Assembly (NCBI GenBank): GCA_947650365.1
Contig: OX393554.1
Coordinates: 34,056,204 to 34,120,203 of the forward strand
DNA from: Chamaelirium japonicum
Taxonomy: Eukaryota > Streptophyta > Magnoliopsida > Liliales > Melanthiaceae
Length of the DNA: 64,000 bases
Direction of reading: 5' to 3'
Positions 59,081-64,000 of the stretch are shown in pieces (the stretch's first letter is position 1; each line of letters opens with the position of its first letter). The position numbers and the translations under genes were made by a program. The notes below the pieces were generated by a model that worked only from the letters and a program-made list of their open reading frames with translations, did not search any database and had not been told where the DNA came from.

Positions 59081-60824
59081 AATCAGAGGGAGAAACTCCC
59101 CAGCTCTTAAAAAGTGAAAAACGATTAAAGTTTAATTTGTCATCTCATAATTATGCTTTTAAAACCCACTGAAGCTACGACATCAAAAGTAAAAAACGGT
59201 GAAAATATAATTTGCTCTCTCATAATTATACTTTTAAAACTCACTGAAACTATCACATCAAAAGTGAAAAATAGTTAAAGCCTAATTTGCTCTCATAATT
59301 ATACTTTTAAAACCCACTGAAACCCAATAAAACCAAATTTTCATTGTGATTTCACTGTAAAAGATATTATCTGTTTAAAAAGTTCATCAACTTGAAAGTT
59401 AACAGCTCAAACTCGGCCCGGAAGTCAACGACCCGGCTCAACCCGAACACACCATGGGTCGAGCTGGGGCTGCCACCTTGAGCACGCAGTCCCGGCCCGA
59501 ACCCGGTAAACAGCCCGACCCAGCCCGGCCCTAACACACCATGGGTCGGGCTGGGGCTGCCACCTTGAGCCCGCAGTCCGGCCCGATTGTTATAAAAAAC
59601 TAAAAATATTACATTTGAATCTTGGTTTCATGTTAACTGACTAAATATCACTTACAAAAACAAATATCACGTAAAACTAACAACAACAAAATCAATAGAC
59701 ACTTTATCGGACACAAACTGTCGATAAGTGTTAATTTTACAACTGTCAAAAACAGAAAATATCACTATCGAAATATTCGTTTCACGTTAACTAACGAAAT
59801 ATCATTTACAAAAACAAGTATCACGCAAAACTGACAGTTGCAAAATCAAGACACTTTATCGGACACAAACTGCCGATAAAGTGTCTTAACTTCACAACTG
59901 TAAAAAAGTAAAAATGTCACTTTCAAAATTTTGATTTCACGTTAACTGATTAAATGTCACTTAGAAAAACAAATGTCACATAAAACTGACACTTACAAAA
60001 TCAAGACACTTTATCGAACATAAACTATCAATAAAGTATTTCTTAATTTAGTCAAAAGATCAACTGTCGATAAAGTGTCTTAATTTAGTGAACAGACCAA
60101 CTGCTGATTGATTTGATTGGCTCGGTGCAAGTGGCAACGACGATCTCATCCTGCAAAACCGAATTTAGATTGGATTTTTTTTTTTTACTTTGACCATCAT
60201 TTTTATGTCTAAATTTAAGTTACACTCACTTTCTAAAAATTTGACTTTACCCCTCAGTCGATAACTTGAGTGAGTGACATGTTAACAGTAAGGGTATATC
60301 TCAAATTTAGACATAATAGTGAGGATGCAATTCAATAAAAGAAAACCAACTTTTAATGGATTGCTCATGGTTAGATAAAGAGTTGGAGGTAATTTCAAAT
60401 TTTAAAAAACGTGGGGTGTAACACAAATCTCACCATAAAAGTAGAGGTGTGAGGAAAAAAAACCGATTTAGATTACACACGGAAGGAAAGTTGACGACAT
60501 CCCATGTCGTTGTCATCCATATTAACCCACTAACTTTTTGTAAAGTAAGACAAACAAGGGGTTGAAGGATCTTTTGTTAGAGTGCCACGTCAAGAAGCTT
60601 GGGGCGTATAGAAGGTGAGATCTAAATCATTTTCCTTTTTCATTATTTGTTTTCCCAAAATTATTGCACATAGTACAGACAGAAGCAATAATATCACAAA
60701 GCTAAAACCCTTCTTGAGGATCCATGAACTAAGTTAGCGATAATCCTCACCAGTTCTTCTTGGTACAAGAGACTTGTGAGCAGCTCAACGCAGTAACATT
60801 GGATGATCCTTGGTATTCTATGCT

Positions 60825-61754
60825 TCATGCAGACTTCACTTTCAACGAAGTCTTGGAATGGTGGGAGAGGGTCCTGTGGCCCACAAAGACCAGAAGAATT
60901 CCAAGAAATCCGAGGGCCTTCAAAGTAGTGAAGAGATCCAACTGTTCCACACCAAAAAAGAATTTACGGATTTCGGATTCGTAAACCCGAGTTTTTAAGC
61001 ATACACCTAATAAAAGAGCAGTAAACACAGACCTTCGACCAGAAGAGCACATAGAGTAGCAGAACCACAGCAATGCCAGCATGAAAGAGTAGAGAGAATG
61101 CAGCAGGTACCGCCGAGGAAGGGAAACCCTTCAGATTTACTCCCATACGCACCAGCTGCAGAACATATGACCAGAGTTCGAAGAATTCTGTCAGCAAAAC
61201 GTGTTGAAAGGCTGCAATCGACAAACGGACTAACTCACGACTTCACATTCTATTAGGGACTACCACTTAGTACAGCACTGACTTCAATTACGATACGAAA
61301 GAAAGTCGATACTGAATTAAGGGCAACTATGACTCCGGAAAGTGATTCAGTGAGTGAGGAGAGATTACCCACCCCAATCAAAAATCCTATTAACGGTAGA
61401 AGGGCGAGAGCCAAAAATGCAAAAGATAGCTCCTTGGGGGGCCTCTTCTCTGGTGCCCGGAATATGTGTGAGATCTTGTGTTTTGGCCCAAATTTTGAGT
61501 AAGGGTCGGCTGGTTGCAGAGGAGGGCGTGCTGCCTTCTCTGGCGGTTCTGGCAAGTCTAACTCGACATCGCCAAGGCCTAGTAGGAATGAGTTCTCCTG
61601 CATAATCACAGAAAACTTAGCAAGGACCCATTTTGATGAAAAGCAACCACCAAAAGGCTGGAAAAAACAGTACCATTGCAGCATCACCAACGGTAAGTTC
61701 AATATCATATCTTCCAGAGAGGTAATAAAATTTGTCCACCAGACCAAGGAAGTC
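60825..61754 (-). CDS. RPN2: ribophorin II (RPN2) of the oligosaccharyltransferase, last four exons
   Basis: The exons are 61754-61674, 61597-61373, 61155-61033 and 60941-60825, all phase 0 with GT/AG sites, encoding the C-terminal 181 residues. They read [19 protein letters not shown], then [20 protein letters not shown], then three hydrophobic spans ([48 protein letters not shown]), ending KVKSA. This is the membrane-anchored end of RPN2/HAP6, a subunit of the ER complex that N-glycosylates nascent proteins. The N-terminal exons are not found between 61755 and 64000, so they lie beyond the window after an intron of at least 2.2 kb that carries a hAT-like element. A copy truncated at its 5' end cannot be excluded. 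Confidence 0.88.
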
Positions 61755-61946
61755 CTACAAGAAAAGGTTAACCATAAACAATATAAGATCTAAACACTTG
61801 CAAAAGTAAATTGCAACCCGTGAACTACATGTATGCATTACCATAGGAGTAATGTTTGAAGTTTCTTATGCAAAATGATCTATTTCATATGTTTCAAATC
61901 ATTTTCAACCGGAAGGCGGAAGCGAGACCAAGACACCTCAAATACC

Positions 61947-62869
61947 CAATGTTTAAAAAGGTGTTCGAGACCCGCCTCGAGGAGAGGCGGTCCTGTGCTG
62001 CCTCGAGGCGCACGCCTCAGCAGCCACATATAAAAAACGTATACCTCTGTAGCAAGAGGCGCACGCCTTTGTCCGAGGCGTGCCTCATGGCGTTCAAGGC
62101 GTACGCCTCTTGCTCCAAGCGTGAAATATAGGGCGGTGAGGGGTTAAAACCAATGTTTGGTGTGGGGGGCACTAAGGGTTTGATATGTAAATTGCCCCCA
62201 TGCGCCCTTTTTCACCCATTGAAACTTCGTAAGCCCTTTTAGATCTCTTTAGGTTTTGAAACTCCTTTGTCTCCAAAAAATCCAAAATCAAGATCAAGTG
62301 CTCATTTCTTTTCCGATTTTGATTATGAAGTTGTAATCTTCTTCTTTGTGGATTGTCTACCAACTACAAGTGAGCGATCAAGATATGTTTCAAGATTAAA
62401 GGTATTGATCATGATTTTGCTTCTTCTACTAGTTTTTTCTATGATTTTTTATTTGTATTTCACGATTCTTATATATTTGTATCATTGTTTTTTTTTTTTT
62501 TTGAATCTTGACAATGTTAGTCCTATATTTGTATTTTATTGTTTGTTATAAGTTATTAATTGTTAGTTGCTATTTTAATAATTATCTTGAATATTAAATA
62601 ATTAAGCGTGTTTGAGCAATTTGACTTTCTATTTTGTTGTTAGATAGTTCGACGAAGCCCTCAATCGTGTCATATAAGATATTTTCAAACACATTGTGAT
62701 TTATTATGCATATCTAGTTCAATTATTATTACACATTCAATAATAGTATTTATTCTTTTTTTTTTTAAACTTTTTTTTTTACCAAAACTCTTCTAAAAAA
62801 TTCGAGGCTTACGCCTCACCTCTCCAAAGGAAAAACGCTCTGGTACGCCTTTCGCCTTTTTAAACATTG
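61947..62869. mobile_element. hAT-like non-autonomous element, second copy
   Basis: The ends are CAATGTTTAAAAAGGTG and CGCCTTTTTAAACATTG. Flanks CAAATACC (61939-61946) and CAAATAGC (62870-62877) match 7 of 8. It is collinear with the ARC6-intron copy at 12451-13405 along its full length, with small indels. Confidence 0.85.

Positions 62870-64000
<1,131 letters not shown>

Larger units (their letters stand above)
57100..60637. mobile_element. giant foldback element, Mutator-like
   Basis: The outer ends are AAGGAAAATGATTTAGATC on the left and its inverse on the right (gatctaaatcattttcctt). Inverse matches continue inward for more than 1.2 kb on each side, e.g. gatgagatcatcgttgccac at about 57590 against gtggcaacgacgatctcatc at about 60128. 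Possible target sites CATTAATTGT (57090-57099) and CATTATTTGT (60641-60650) match 9 of 10. The centre (58660-59390) has no transposase. Confidence 0.75.

Overview
This is nuclear DNA of a flowering plant. The evidence is intron-rich genes for plant-specific proteins (a plastid-division protein and a plant kinesin-7 with its plant-only C-terminal domain), GA/CT-rich leaders, long microsatellites and dense nested transposable elements. The species cannot be fixed from sequence alone. Large TE-filled introns in conserved single genes suggest a medium-to-large genome.

Two complete genes and pieces of others carry the host coding content. ARC6 (+, coding 10666-18432, 7 exons, 800 aa) is the inner-envelope plastid-division protein. 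A kinesin-7 gene (-, coding 41940 down to 20501, 13 exons, 966 aa) has coding exons that total only 2.9 kb of a 21.4-kb locus. The 3' end of RPN2 (ribophorin II of the oligosaccharyltransferase; -, 61754-60825, last four exons) is present. So is the first coding exon of CIB22/NDUFB9 (mitochondrial complex I LYR subunit; -, 4668-4540). A short porphobilinogen-deaminase (HEMC)-like exon fragment lies at 63608-63475 (-), directly next to a hAT-like terminus. All exon models were built by hand from GT/AG sites and phase continuity. The host genes act in unrelated processes (plastid division, cytokinesis-type kinesin, ER glycosylation, respiration, haem/chlorophyll synthesis); nothing suggests functional clustering.

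Layout: 1-3 kb is a decayed hAT transposase interrupted by a MITE. 3-9.7 kb holds the CIB22 exon, a 1.9-kb solo LTR and a 264-280 bp tandem array. 10.6-18.4 kb is ARC6, with a complete 326-bp TRIM and a 955-bp hAT-like element in intron 3. 18.9-20.1 kb is MITEs. 20.5-41.9 kb is the kinesin-7. Its intron 12 holds a 2.85-kb non-autonomous LTR element that carries an antisense homeodomain-leucine-zipper fragment. Its 12.3-kb intron 8 holds a Mutator-like MITE, a copia element with identical LTRs, no recognisable gag and two identical nested MITEs, an alternating array of palindromes embedded in (AT)n, a second copy of the non-autonomous LTR element and a hAT-like MITE. 43.4-49 kb has further MITEs, an LTR element nested in a LINE RNase H remnant, and microsatellite-bearing foldback DNA. 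52-56 kb is a decayed copia element. 57.1-60.6 kb is a 3.5-kb foldback element with arms over 1.2 kb. 60.8-64 kb has RPN2, another copy of the ARC6-intron hAT-like element, and the HEMC fragment.

The most unusual structures are the microsatellite-embedded palindrome array (33.8-35.5 kb), the captured HD-Zip fragment (21.3-21.5 kb), the gag-less copia with identical LTRs and two inverted identical MITEs, and the giant foldback element. No previously undescribed enzymatic system is evident.
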